The notes under the pieces were generated by a model. That model did no database searches, had not been told where the DNA came from, and was given only the letters and a program-made list of their open reading frames with translations. A stretch of DNA of 64,000 nucleotides from Lachnospiraceae bacterium (GTDB lineage: Bacteria; Bacillota; Clostridia; Lachnospirales; Lachnospiraceae), in NCBI GenBank assembly GCA_910574715.1, contig CAJTCH010000003.1, forward strand, positions 1-64,000, read 5' to 3'. The translations under genes and the position numbers were made by a program. Below, piece by piece: positions 8,814 to 14,980 of this stretch; within the stretch, counting starts at the first letter, position 1; each line of letters starts with the position of its first letter.

Positions 8814-9092
8814 TTAAGGTTGCCGCCTTTTACAAGCGCTCTTTTTTGTTATCCTGCGAAAAAACATGCCCCGCTTCTCCAGATATCTGACAGTACGCCC
8901 GAGCACATAGCCTATCGTTACAGTGACTACGCCTGCCAGTACCCATCCCGCATGCCGGGCCGGAGACATCCCAAACAAGATACTTAAGGACATCCATACT
9001 GCCCAGAGCATCCCGATCCGGATGAGGTCAACCGCCCTCCTTCGAAGAACCGGGCACAATCTTTTCCTTTTCTTGTATACTTTCATTTGCAT
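8814..9092 (-). CDS. small phage membrane protein, two predicted TM segments
   Basis: This 92-residue, very basic protein has two hydrophobic stretches at about 25-42 (IGMLWAVWMSLSILFGM) and 48-66 (AGWVLAGVVTVTIGYVLG), with Arg/Lys-rich ends. It could be an inner-membrane accessory protein of the early region. It is too early in the map to call a holin. Its stop codon lies inside an inverted repeat (GAGCGCTT / AAGCGCTC). Confidence 0.5.
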   Translation of the reverse strand: MQMKVYKKRKRLCPVLRRRAVDLIRIGMLWAVWMSLSILFGMSPARHAGWVLAGVVTVTIGYVLGRTVRYLEKRGMFFRRITKKSACKRRQP

Positions 9093-9109
9093 GTTTTTCC
9101 AATACCCTC

Positions 9110-9295
9110 CTATCTCGGAGAAAGCTTCACTCTCTCCCTTTCAAATTTTTCTGTATCCCAGTAGAAATGCATTCCCCCTGGAAGCTTTGTGGCGTATTTC
9201 TGTCCAGGGATATGCGCCATCTGCATAAGATACCGGTATGTAAACCCCATTGCGACAAGCTCAGAGGTTTTCATGACCTGTTTTGGATATGTCAC
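9110..9295 (-). CDS. small excisionase/AlpA-like DNA-binding protein
   Basis: This 61-residue protein begins at a GTG with GGGGAGGTGATAAACA upstream. TSELVAMGFTYRYLMQMA followed by a short basic hairpin and FYWDTEKFERER resembles the winged-HTH fold of small phage excisionase or AlpA-like proteins. It is near the start of the leftward early operon, where such regulators are usual. The assignment is by pattern only. Confidence 0.55.
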   Translation of the reverse strand: MTYPKQVMKTSELVAMGFTYRYLMQMAHIPGQKYATKLPGGMHFYWDTEKFERERVKLSPR

Positions 9296-9416
9296 TGTTT
9301 ATCACCTCCCCTCTTTGGCAAATGTTTTACCAATCAATTACATCTGCTATTTATCCCATTGAGATGTTATCAGTTCAACTGTAATATCATCACAAAACGC
9401 CGATATTTCTGATTTG

Positions 9417-9650
9417 TCACCATCTGAACTTCTTGACGAATATCAGAAGACATACAGAGAAATTAAAGAGCATAAAGCTAAAACTTATGTAACGAAATGG
9501 ACTTACTAACGCCTTGTAAATTTCTGTTATTTCATGGCTATACCTTGACAATCCATCATCGTATATGCCCTTGTTAGAAGCCTTATGCAGTAGTTCTGCC
9601 TGCTCAATAAGGCTTCTTTCTATTTTATTTCTTTCAGATATTTTCAACAC
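9417..9650 (-). CDS. small phage protein with one C-terminal TM segment
   Basis: This 77-residue protein starts at GTG or the next TTG, after AGGAGGTGGTATAAAAG. It has a helical charged N-terminal half and a hydrophobic C-terminal stretch (YISFSFMLFNFSVCLLIFV). It lies 3 bp after the 51-aa gene and is therefore in the immediate-early operon. Function is unknown. Confidence 0.5.
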   Translation of the reverse strand: MLKISERNKIERSLIEQAELLHKASNKGIYDDGLSRYSHEITEIYKALVSPFRYISFSFMLFNFSVCLLIFVKKFRW

Positions 9651-9653
9651 CTT

Positions 9654-9809
9654 TTATACCACCTCCTTCTCTGGCTCCTCTAGCCGTCCAATCATATCTC
9701 GGCTTTTCAGCATCTCTGCACCGCTTCTCATAATTAATAAACTTTCCTTATCAAGGAGCTTCAAATTTTCAACTGTTTCTTTGATGAGTTTCTTTTTCTC
9801 ATCACTCAT
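9654..9809 (-). CDS. 51-aa immediate-early phage protein next to the repressor
   Basis: The frame starts at ATG 9807-9809 with GAGGTG upstream and reads MSDEKKKLIKETVENLKLLD, then DKESLLIMRSGAEMLKSRD. It is the first gene behind the consensus leftward promoter at 9857-9885. Similar small helical proteins sit beside XRE repressors in many clostridial prophages. Their function is not established. An antirepressor or Cro-like accessory role is only a guess. Confidence 0.6.
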   Translation of the reverse strand: MSDEKKKLIKETVENLKLLDKESLLIMRSGAEMLKSRDMIGRLEEPEKEVV

Positions 9810-9856
9810 GTTTTCACCTCACCACTTTTTGATTGTTTTATTGTTGTTACACGACC

Positions 9857-9885
9857 ATTATATGATGTTAAATGACTTTTGTCAA
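9857..9885 (-). promoter_or_regulatory. leftward early promoter (PL)
   Basis: On the minus strand TTGACA, a 17-bp spacer and TATAAT form a perfect sigma-A consensus about 50 bp upstream of the first leftward early gene (9809). It faces away from the repressor gene. Confidence 0.85.
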
Positions 9886-9893
9886 TATCATAT

Positions 9894-9908
9894 TTGTTGA
9901 TTCAACAA
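9894..9908. promoter_or_regulatory. putative repressor operator palindrome
   Basis: TTGTTGATTCAACAA is a perfect 7-bp inverted repeat around one central base, between the leftward promoter and the repressor promoter. A further half-site (TTTTTGTTGACA) overlaps the rightward -35 element. It is the natural binding site for the XRE repressor at 9971-10366, by position. Confidence 0.6.
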
Positions 9909-9915
9909 CTTTTTG

Positions 9916-9942
9916 TTGACATAATGACGTTTTTGATATACT
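9916..9942 (+). promoter_or_regulatory. candidate repressor promoter
   Basis: TTGACA (9916-9921) is followed by TATACT (9937-9942) with a short 15-bp spacer. TATAGT at 9942-9947 would give 20 bp. Either is off the 17-bp optimum, which is common for repressor promoters that depend on autoregulation. It lies 28 bp upstream of the repressor start. Confidence 0.5.
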
Positions 9943-9970
9943 ATAGTAAGCAAGATGGAGGTGATTGTAA

Positions 9971-10366
9971 TTGAAAGATCGGATAAGAGCCTTAAGAAAG
10001 GCCTTAGATATGACCCAAAAGGAATTTGCCGAGAAAATAGGATTAAAAAGAAACAGTGTTGCAAGTTACGAAATAGGAAAAAATTATCCTATGGATACTG
10101 TAATTAAATCTATTTGCAGAGAATTCAACGTAAACGAAGATTGGCTTCGAACTGGTGAAGGTGAAATGTTCATACAGCTTCCCGAAGAGGACGAGATCGC
10201 AGCATATGTATCAGATCTTCTGGAAGATGATGGTGAGAACCCCCTTTATCTGATAATAAAAGAGATAATGCATACATATAACGAAGTATCACCGAAATCA
10301 CAGGAAATTTTATGTGATTTTAGTAAGAGGCTTTTGAACAATTTAAGCCAAAAAAAGGAAAGCTAA
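9971..10366 (+). CDS. XRE-family prophage repressor (cI-like)
   Basis: This 131-residue protein has a classical XRE helix-turn-helix at residues 3-62 (LRKALDMTQKEFAEKIGLKR, then SVASYEIGKNYPM and WLRTGEGEMF). A short C-terminal helical region follows, with no peptidase S24 domain. It therefore cannot be inactivated by RecA-stimulated self-cleavage in the usual way. It starts at a TTG after GGAGGTGATTGTAA. The gene diverges from the leftward early operon across an operator-containing region, the standard lysogeny switch layout. Confidence 0.85.
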   Translation: MKDRIRALRKALDMTQKEFAEKIGLKRNSVASYEIGKNYPMDTVIKSICREFNVNEDWLRTGEGEMFIQLPEEDEIAAYVSDLLEDDGENPLYLIIKEIMHTYNEVSPKSQEILCDFSKRLLNNLSQKKES

Positions 10367-10488
10367 TGCTTCCCCTTCTTTTCCAAATGTCTTTTTATAA
10401 GTGTATATAACTGCTTTAAGAACCGTTGGTCCTTTATCTGATCCAATTGTTCAAGCATTTCATAAATGATACTTAGATCGTTTTTCAT
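10363..10488 (-). CDS. 41-aa protein convergent with the repressor gene
   Basis: ATG at 10486-10488 follows GGAGGTAATACAT. The frame begins MKNDLSIIYEMLEQLDQIKD, is entirely helical and ends at TAG 10363-10365, overlapping the repressor stop by 4 bp. A TTGATA-17-TATTAT promoter (10540-10568, minus) faces it. Small proteins of this kind are recurrent near mobile-element repressors. Position behind LexA-like sites suggests it could be an inducible antirepressor, which is untested. Confidence 0.55.
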   Translation of the reverse strand: MKNDLSIIYEMLEQLDQIKDQRFLKQLYTLIKRHLEKKGKH

Positions 10489-10510
10489 ATGTATTACCTC
10501 CAGCATTTAG

Positions 10511-10524
10511 TAAACACACGTTCG
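10511..10524. promoter_or_regulatory. LexA (SOS) box-like site 1
   Basis: The minus strand reads CGAACGTGTGTTTA, close to the Gram-positive SOS box CGAACRNRYGTTYG. It lies 10 bp outside the face-to-face promoter pair, on the side of the 41-aa gene. Confidence 0.5.
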
Positions 10525-10534
10525 AAATTCCTTA

Positions 10535-10563
10535 TTGACATAATACTACTATCTGCGTAAAAT
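10535..10563 (+). promoter_or_regulatory. rightward promoter for the accessory genes
   Basis: TTGACA (10535-10540), 17-bp spacer, TAAAAT (10558-10563). It reads toward the DUF4236 gene at 10694. It occupies almost the same DNA as the leftward promoter at 10540-10568. Confidence 0.65.
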
Positions 10564-10568
10564 ATCAA
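10540..10568 (-). promoter_or_regulatory. leftward promoter for the 41-aa gene
   Basis: On the minus strand TTGATA (10563-10568), 17-bp spacer, TATTAT (10540-10545). It overlaps the rightward promoter face to face, so the two cannot be occupied by polymerase together. Confidence 0.55.
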
Positions 10569-10578
10569 TTGGAAATTT

Positions 10579-10592
10579 CAAACAAATGTTCG
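10579..10592. promoter_or_regulatory. LexA (SOS) box-like site 2
   Basis: The minus strand reads CGAACATTTGTTTG, matching CGAAC-N4-GTTYG. Its centre is 34 bp from the midpoint of the promoter pair, the same distance as site 1 on the other side. Confidence 0.5.
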
Positions 10593-10620
10593 ATAAAATG
10601 TTTGTGTATATTTTTTTGTG

Positions 10621-10667
10621 ATATAACCGCTCCGGCGCTTATATAGATTTCCGAATGTAAGGTCGAA
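10621..10667 (+). promoter_or_regulatory. repeated 5' leader element, copy 1
   Basis: A 47-bp segment beginning ATATAACCGCTCCGGCGCTT and ending AATGTAAGGTCGAA lies 26 bp upstream of the DUF4236 gene. It is about 80% identical to 11439-11486, in front of the next gene. ATAA-C-CGC / GCG-C-TTAT could form a short hairpin in this copy. Function unknown. Confidence 0.6.
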
Positions 10668-10693
10668 TCTATCAAAAGAAAAAGAGGTATTTT

Positions 10694-11356
10694 ATGGGCT
10701 TAAGATTTCGAAAAAGTATTAAAGTTGCTCCTGGTGTGAAGCTAAACTTAAACAAGAACAGTGCAAGTGTCACTGTCGGAACAAAAAGAGCTCACTATAC
10801 TGTTAATTCAAACGGTAAGAAAACTACGAGCGCAGGTATTCCTGGAACTGGATTGAGTTATGTATCGACAAAAAACAGCAGTAAAAAGAAAAATTCCAAC
10901 CTTGGTAAAAAATTAGATTCTTCAAAGAATAAGGAATCTAAAAAAATTCAGCCTAAAAAGAAGGGCGGATGTTTGGGATCTATTTTACTTGTATTTGCAA
11001 TATTATGTTTGATATTTGCATTCATTCCATCAGACGACAAAAAAGAAGATGGCAAAAAGGCAAACCAACAGAACATTGCAGAAGAACAATTGGAAGAAAA
11101 TATGGTTTCTCAAACTGATGGTGAGGAAATAGAACCCTCTATTGACGATGCCAACAATAATCTTCCTGAAAATAATCTTGAACCGGAACCCGTAGCTACT
11201 ACTCAACCAGAAAATACCGTTGATATGGTGTGGCTACCAGAGAGCGGAACCAAATACCACAGTAATAGTTCCTGCAGTAATATGGATAATCCACGTCAAG
11301 TTACCCTTGATGAAGCCGTAAACGCAGGATATGAACCTTGTAAAAAATGTTACTAA
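10694..11356 (+). CDS. DUF4236 membrane protein with C-terminal metal-binding-like motif
   Basis: This is a 220-residue protein. Residues 1-60 (MGLRFRKSIKVAPGVKLNLN, then GIPGTGLSYVS) are a DUF4236 domain. A Lys/Ser-rich linker leads to a TM segment at about 96-114 (GSILLVFAILCLIFAFIP). An acidic Asn/Glu linker follows. The C-terminus, TKYHSNSSCSNMDNPRQVTL ending PCKKCY, resembles the small Ada-like Cys motif found on clostridial surface proteins. It sits between repressor and integrase, the usual place for lysogenic accessory genes. It shares its leader element with the next gene. Confidence 0.7.
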   Translation: MGLRFRKSIKVAPGVKLNLNKNSASVTVGTKRAHYTVNSNGKKTTSAGIPGTGLSYVSTKNSSKKKNSNLGKKLDSSKNKESKKIQPKKKGGCLGSILLVFAILCLIFAFIPSDDKKEDGKKANQQNIAEEQLEENMVSQTDGEEIEPSIDDANNNLPENNLEPEPVATTQPENTVDMVWLPESGTKYHSNSSCSNMDNPRQVTLDEAVNAGYEPCKKCY

Positions 11357-11438
11357 TAATTCTAGGGTTCCCACAGAAAATAACGAATATTGCTTTTATA
11401 TAATATACTTCATCCCCAATCTCGCCGTAATAAAAATA

Positions 11439-11486
11439 ATATAACCGCTTTGGCATTTATATATCTTTCTCAAATGTAAGGTCGAA
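11439..11486 (+). promoter_or_regulatory. repeated 5' leader element, copy 2
   Basis: A 48-bp segment beginning ATATAACCGCTTTGGCATTT and ending AATGTAAGGTCGAA lies 20 bp upstream of the next gene. It matches 10621-10667 with one single-base gap. Conservation is strongest at both ends (ATATAACCGCT and AATGTAAGGTCGAA), which suggests a protein or RNA recognition site rather than chance. Confidence 0.6.
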
Positions 11487-11506
11487 CAAAAGAGAAAGGA
11501 AAAACT

Positions 11507-12367
11507 ATGGGAAAAAATAAAATTAGCCGAAAGGGAAGAGCCAAAATTATAGCCACTATAATCTCTTCAATTGCATTAATATTAGTAGCTTGTATAGGTT
11601 TAATTGGTAAAAATGAAACTTTTTATCTCGGAATACCTAACAGAACTATTTTGCATGTAACTCAGACATCCATCATTAGCACCTGTAACTCTCTCTCTGA
11701 ACATGCTTGTTTTGAAATAAAAAGTATAAATTCCAAAACAGAAAACAATTCTGGCATTAACATCACCGGGAATGAAAATACTGTAATTTATAACCCTGAA
11801 AATTCCAACACTGAGAAAGAAGAACATGTCACTTTGACTGGAGAAATGTGGGCATATATAGGTTCTGGGGATGTAGAAAACGAACGGATAAATATATATG
11901 CGGGTGAAGAGGATACTGCGCCATTATACGATTTTCAGCTAAAGAATGAAAATAACGTGACAATAGATATAAAGGATATTTTCATTGAAGTCTTAGATTA
12001 TAAAAAATTTAATGAGTTTATCGTAAAAAATGCTGCAAGCGGCGCTGATTTATTAGATATAATTTATTGGAGATGCAATATTACTCCTGAAAAGAGGAAA
12101 TATCACGTTGCATTAACTGGTACTGATGAAAACAATACAGAAGATTTATCCAGAACACAGTATGTCTCACTCAAAGCGTCTGACTCGGGAAAATTCCATT
12201 TAAAAATATTCCCCAACACACCAGGATTATATGAGGCTAAAGTAATCATCGAATACACCTCTTATGAAAACAAGACGAAAGAGGTAGTATCAGAAAATAT
12301 AAAATTTATATACGATCCATATGCTGAAGTGGTTACTGAATTCAATGGAACAATATATTCCCCGTAG
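11507..12367 (+). CDS. membrane-anchored lysogenic accessory protein, unknown function
   Basis: This 286-residue protein is not recognised. A basic start (MGKNKISRKGRAK) and TM helix (~13-32, IIATIISSIALILVACIGL) give a single membrane anchor. The external part has beta-rich character, with two apparent strand-rich segments at ~105-175 and ~190-275. The latter has a PNTPGLYEAKVIIEYTSY edge like an immunoglobulin-fold or carbohydrate-binding repeat. Codon use is AT-rich compared with the chromosomal genes nearby. Its site between repressor and integrase suggests a lysogen-expressed trait such as superinfection exclusion, an inference. Confidence 0.65.
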   Translation: MGKNKISRKGRAKIIATIISSIALILVACIGLIGKNETFYLGIPNRTILHVTQTSIISTCNSLSEHACFEIKSINSKTENNSGINITGNENTVIYNPENSNTEKEEHVTLTGEMWAYIGSGDVENERINIYAGEEDTAPLYDFQLKNENNVTIDIKDIFIEVLDYKKFNEFIVKNAASGADLLDIIYWRCNITPEKRKYHVALTGTDENNTEDLSRTQYVSLKASDSGKFHLKIFPNTPGLYEAKVIIEYTSYENKTKEVVSENIKFIYDPYAEVVTEFNGTIYSP

Positions 12368-12496
12368 TTACTGGTTATTTGTAATCTAACCATCTACAAA
12401 ATAAAAACCGCCCCATTTCAGAGACGGTTTCACATAGATGTAACTCGCAAACCAGAGGATTGCGGTACATTCTACCCTAAGCAAGTAGATTATACC

Positions 12497-12529
12497 ATAA
12501 TCCTCCGCATTTTACGAGGGTTATTTTTT
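12497..12529 (+). terminator. intrinsic terminator upstream of integrase
   Basis: ATAATCCTC (12497-12505) pairs with GAGGGTTAT (12516-12524) through 9 bp with one G-T wobble, followed by TTTTT. It would stop read-through from the accessory genes into the integrase, leaving int to its own promoter or to regulated read-through. Confidence 0.65.
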
Positions 12530-12555
12530 ATACCCTTTTTCAGGAGGATGTTACT

Positions 12556-13665
12556 ATGGGGAAATACAAAAAGCGCAAAGATGGAAGATACGCGACAACT
12601 GTAATGATCGGATATAAGGCTGACGGTCGACCAAACAATGTTTTCCTGTCTGCCAAGACCGAAAAAGAACTCAGGAATAAGATTGTTGAACTCAAAATGA
12701 AGATGAAGACAGGCGAAGCAATAAAGACCTCTGATACTTTATTGAGGGATTATGCGGATTCATGGATGGATACCTATAAGACCTCTGCCAGTATCAACAC
12801 CAAGGCCATGTATAAGAATGCAGTAGAAAAGCATATTAAACCGGAATTAGGGCATCTACCGATAAATAAGATTGTCCGATCCGATGTTCAGAAGCTGATC
12901 AATGATAACCAGGAACATCCACGGACCTGTGAAATCATCAAAATGACGCTTGTCCAGATTTTTAACAGTGCCATAGATGATAAGCTGCTGCATGAGAATG
13001 TTGCGAAGAAAGCAACCCCTCCGAAGCGACATAAGGCGGAGAAGCGCGCTCTGACGGACTTGGAGAAAGAAGCGATAAAGAAAGCGGATTTTACCCAGAC
13101 GGAACGCGCCCTTGTTATGCTTCTGTTTTACTTTGGACTGCGCCGCGGAGAGGTTCTTGCCCTTACCAAATCAGACATAAACCTCAAAAAGAAGTTGCTG
13201 ATCGTGAATAAGACTATCGTATTCGATGTGAATACTCCAATCATAAAGACCGGGGCAAAAAGTGATGCCGGGAACCGTGAAATACCCATCCCAGACAGCG
13301 CAGCACCCTTTTTTAGACAGTTTCTAAAGTCGGTTGATACATTTTACCTCTTCCCCGGAAAAAACACGGAAACACTCTCTAAGACGCAGTATGTGAAGAT
13401 GTGGAACAGAATTGTGAAAAAGATGAATGATACGGTGACTACAGAGAAAGAAAAGATAATAGGTGCGCAACCGATCGTCGGACTTACCGCACACATCTTC
13501 CGGCATAACTACTGCACCATGCTCTACTACTCCGGCATCAGTCAAAAGAAGGCTGTTGAACTTATGGGTCACTCTGATCTGAAGATGATAATGGAAGTGT
13601 ATGCCCATCTGGATGAAAAGAAAGAAGCTGTACATGAAAAAATAAACAGTGCAATCGCACTATGA
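12556..13665 (+). CDS. int: tyrosine-family phage integrase
   Basis: This 369-residue integrase catalyses prophage insertion and excision. An N-terminal AP2-like arm-binding segment (MGKYKKRKDGRYATTVMIGY) is followed by a core-binding SAM-like domain (~60-150). The catalytic domain has R196 (FGLRRGEV), a beta-hairpin lysine near 231-235, H313-R316-H317 (HIFRHNY), H339 (MGHSD) and nucleophile Y349. The start follows AGGAGGATGTTACT. It is the last prophage gene, and its 3' end points to the tRNA-Lys gene. Confidence 0.95.
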   Translation: MGKYKKRKDGRYATTVMIGYKADGRPNNVFLSAKTEKELRNKIVELKMKMKTGEAIKTSDTLLRDYADSWMDTYKTSASINTKAMYKNAVEKHIKPELGHLPINKIVRSDVQKLINDNQEHPRTCEIIKMTLVQIFNSAIDDKLLHENVAKKATPPKRHKAEKRALTDLEKEAIKKADFTQTERALVMLLFYFGLRRGEVLALTKSDINLKKKLLIVNKTIVFDVNTPIIKTGAKSDAGNREIPIPDSAAPFFRQFLKSVDTFYLFPGKNTETLSKTQYVKMWNRIVKKMNDTVTTEKEKIIGAQPIVGLTAHIFRHNYCTMLYYSGISQKKAVELMGHSDLKMIMEVYAHLDEKKEAVHEKINSAIAL

Positions 13666-13668
13666 TCT

Positions 13669-13715
13669 GCTATAATTTTGCTATAGTAACCCTCGAAAAG
13701 CTATAATTTTGCTAT
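13669..13715. repeat. 16-bp direct repeat pair after integrase (possible arm-type sites)
   Basis: GCTATAATTTTGCTAT occurs at 13669-13684 and again at 13700-13715, 31 bp apart (about three helical turns), just after the int stop. Exact spaced repeats beside an attachment site are typical of integrase arm-binding sites. Confidence 0.55.
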
Positions 13716-13754
13716 GAAAAAATAAGGGAATTAATAAGAATTGGAACAAACGTT

Positions 13755-13800
13755 GAAACAGCCCAGAAACCGCTTAAAATCTAGGTTTCTGGGCTGTTTC
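13755..13800 (-). terminator. long perfect hairpin between integrase and tRNA-Lys
   Basis: GAAACAGCCCAGAAACC (13755-13771) and GGTTTCTGGGCTGTTTC (13784-13800) are a perfect 17-bp inverted repeat with a 12-base loop. It lies directly after the tRNA operon end and converges with int, so it probably terminates from both sides. Neither side has a long T run. Confidence 0.6.
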
Positions 13801-13806
13801 TTTCAC

Positions 13807-13879
13807 TGAGCGTGCCGGGGTTCGAACCCGGGACAACTTGATTAAAAGTCAAGTGCTCTACCAACTGAGCTACACACCC
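13807..13879 (-). tRNA. tRNA-Lys (UUU)
   Basis: The minus strand folds as a 73-nt cloverleaf: acceptor GGGTGTG/CACGCTC, anticodon loop CTTTTAA, T loop GGTTCGAAC. CCA is not encoded. It is the last gene of the tRNA operon and its 3' end faces the integrase, making it the likely attachment gene. Confidence 0.95.
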
Positions 13880-13886
13880 ATAATAA

Positions 13887-13958
13887 CTGGGCTAGTTGGA
13901 TTCGAACCAACGAATGCAGGAGTCAAAGTCCTGTGCCTTACCGCTTGGCGATAGCCCA
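13887..13958 (-). tRNA. tRNA-Gln (UUG)
   Basis: A 72-nt cloverleaf with acceptor TGGGCTA/TAGCCCA, anticodon loop CTTTGAC and discriminator G. Confidence 0.95.
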
Positions 13959-13973
13959 ATAAAAAGAAAAAAG

Positions 13974-14048
13974 GGTGGGTAATGGGACTCGAACCCATGA
14001 TATCCAGAACCACAATCTGGCGCGCTAACCAACTGCACCATACCCACC
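13974..14048 (-). tRNA. tRNA-His (GUG)
   Basis: The anticodon loop is TTGTGGT. The acceptor reads GGTGGGTA/TACCCACC, including the extra 5' G opposite C73 that marks bacterial tRNA-His. Confidence 0.95.
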
Positions 14049-14117
14049 ATATATATTACTTATCGAACTATTGATGTCCAACTAAGTATCACCTTATTCA
14101 ATTGTCTGTGATTCCAA

Positions 14118-14191
14118 CGAGCCTGGGGGGATTCGAACCCTCGACCTACGGCTTAGAAGGCCGTTGCTCTATCCAGCTGAGCTACAGACTC
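14118..14191 (-). tRNA. tRNA-Arg (UCU)
   Basis: The acceptor is GAGTCTG/CAGGCTC, the anticodon loop CTTCTAA and the discriminator G. Confidence 0.95.
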
Positions 14192-14198
14192 ATAAGAA

Positions 14199-14269
14199 AG
14201 CGGGTGATGGGAATCGAACCCACGTATCTAGCTTGGAAGGCTAGTGTTCTACCATTGAACTACACCCGC
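14199..14269 (-). tRNA. tRNA-Gly (UCC)
   Basis: A 71-nt tRNA with acceptor GCGGGTG/CACCCGC, anticodon loop CTTCCAA and discriminator T. Confidence 0.95.
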
Positions 14270-14276
14270 ATAGATA

Positions 14277-14351
<75 letters not shown>

Positions 14352-14406
14352 ACGCGATGTTATATTGTCACGCCACTTCAATCTATTCCCCCGTGACGCA
14401 ATAACT

Positions 14407-14435
14407 ATTATATACGAACACCCTCAGCTTGTCAA
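14407..14435 (-). promoter_or_regulatory. tRNA operon promoter
   Basis: On the minus strand a perfect TTGACA (14430-14435), a 17-bp spacer and TATAAT (14407-14412) lie about 55 bp upstream of tRNA-Pro. It serves all six tRNAs. Confidence 0.9.
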
Positions 14436-14443
14436 CAACTTTT

Positions 14444-14923
14444 TTATAAATATTCCAGAGAAATATCCACCTCTCCCTGAGGCGCCATATTCATAACCAT
14501 ATAACTGGGTCTGCGGCCCGCCTGACGCGGATATGCCACGCTGCCCGGATTCAGTGTGATCAGTCCCGGCTCCCGGGTAAGCGCCGGTTTATGCGTATGC
14601 CCGTACATCACAATATCCGCTCCCCGTTCCCTCGCCTCTTCCTTAAGCCGCTCCTCACTCATTGCCACATAATAATAATGTCCGTGCGTAATGAAGATAC
14701 GGCGTCCCTCAACTTCAAACTCCTCTTCCTGCGGAAGATCCGAGAAGAAGTCATTATTCCCCCTTATAATATGTGACGGACAGTCTGCCAGAGCCGCTAT
14801 ATAATCTTCCCCGCCTTCTGTGTCCCCAAGATGGATCAGCATGTCCACCGGCTTTACCATCTCCAGAACCCTCTCAAGATTCCTGTGTGACTTATGTGTA
14901 TCACTTACGACCAATATTTTCAT
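14444..14923 (-). CDS. YfcE/MJ0936-type metallophosphodiesterase
   Basis: This 159-residue calcineurin-like phosphoesterase has the metal-binding motifs in order: SDTHKSH, HLGDTEG, IRGNNDF, THGHYYY and GYGHTHKP-like MYGHTHKP. Proteins of this family hydrolyse small phosphodiesters and use Mn2+ or similar metals. The cellular substrate is unknown. It starts at ATG and is 57 bp downstream of the rdgB-like gene in the leftward run, whose end abuts the tRNA promoter. Confidence 0.9.
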   Translation of the reverse strand: MKILVVSDTHKSHRNLERVLEMVKPVDMLIHLGDTEGGEDYIAALADCPSHIIRGNNDFFSDLPQEEEFEVEGRRIFITHGHYYYVAMSEERLKEEARERGADIVMYGHTHKPALTREPGLITLNPGSVAYPRQAGRRPSYMVMNMAPQGEVDISLEYL

Positions 14924-14980
14924 AAGAAACCTCTCTTCAATTACTTATCTGCAGCACAAACGGTCTTCCGTCTCCGGCGC

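Noticed and set aside
8815-8855. Plus-strand terminator (GAGCGCTT/AAGCGCTC then TTTTTT)
   Set aside because: It has the right shape but no rightward gene precedes it within the leftward phage operon; kept only as an inverted repeat at a gene end.
12400-12445. Hairpin AAACCG/CGGTTT after the accessory gene as a strong terminator
   Set aside because: The loop is long and the plus-strand tail is not T-rich. The better terminator is at 12497-12529.
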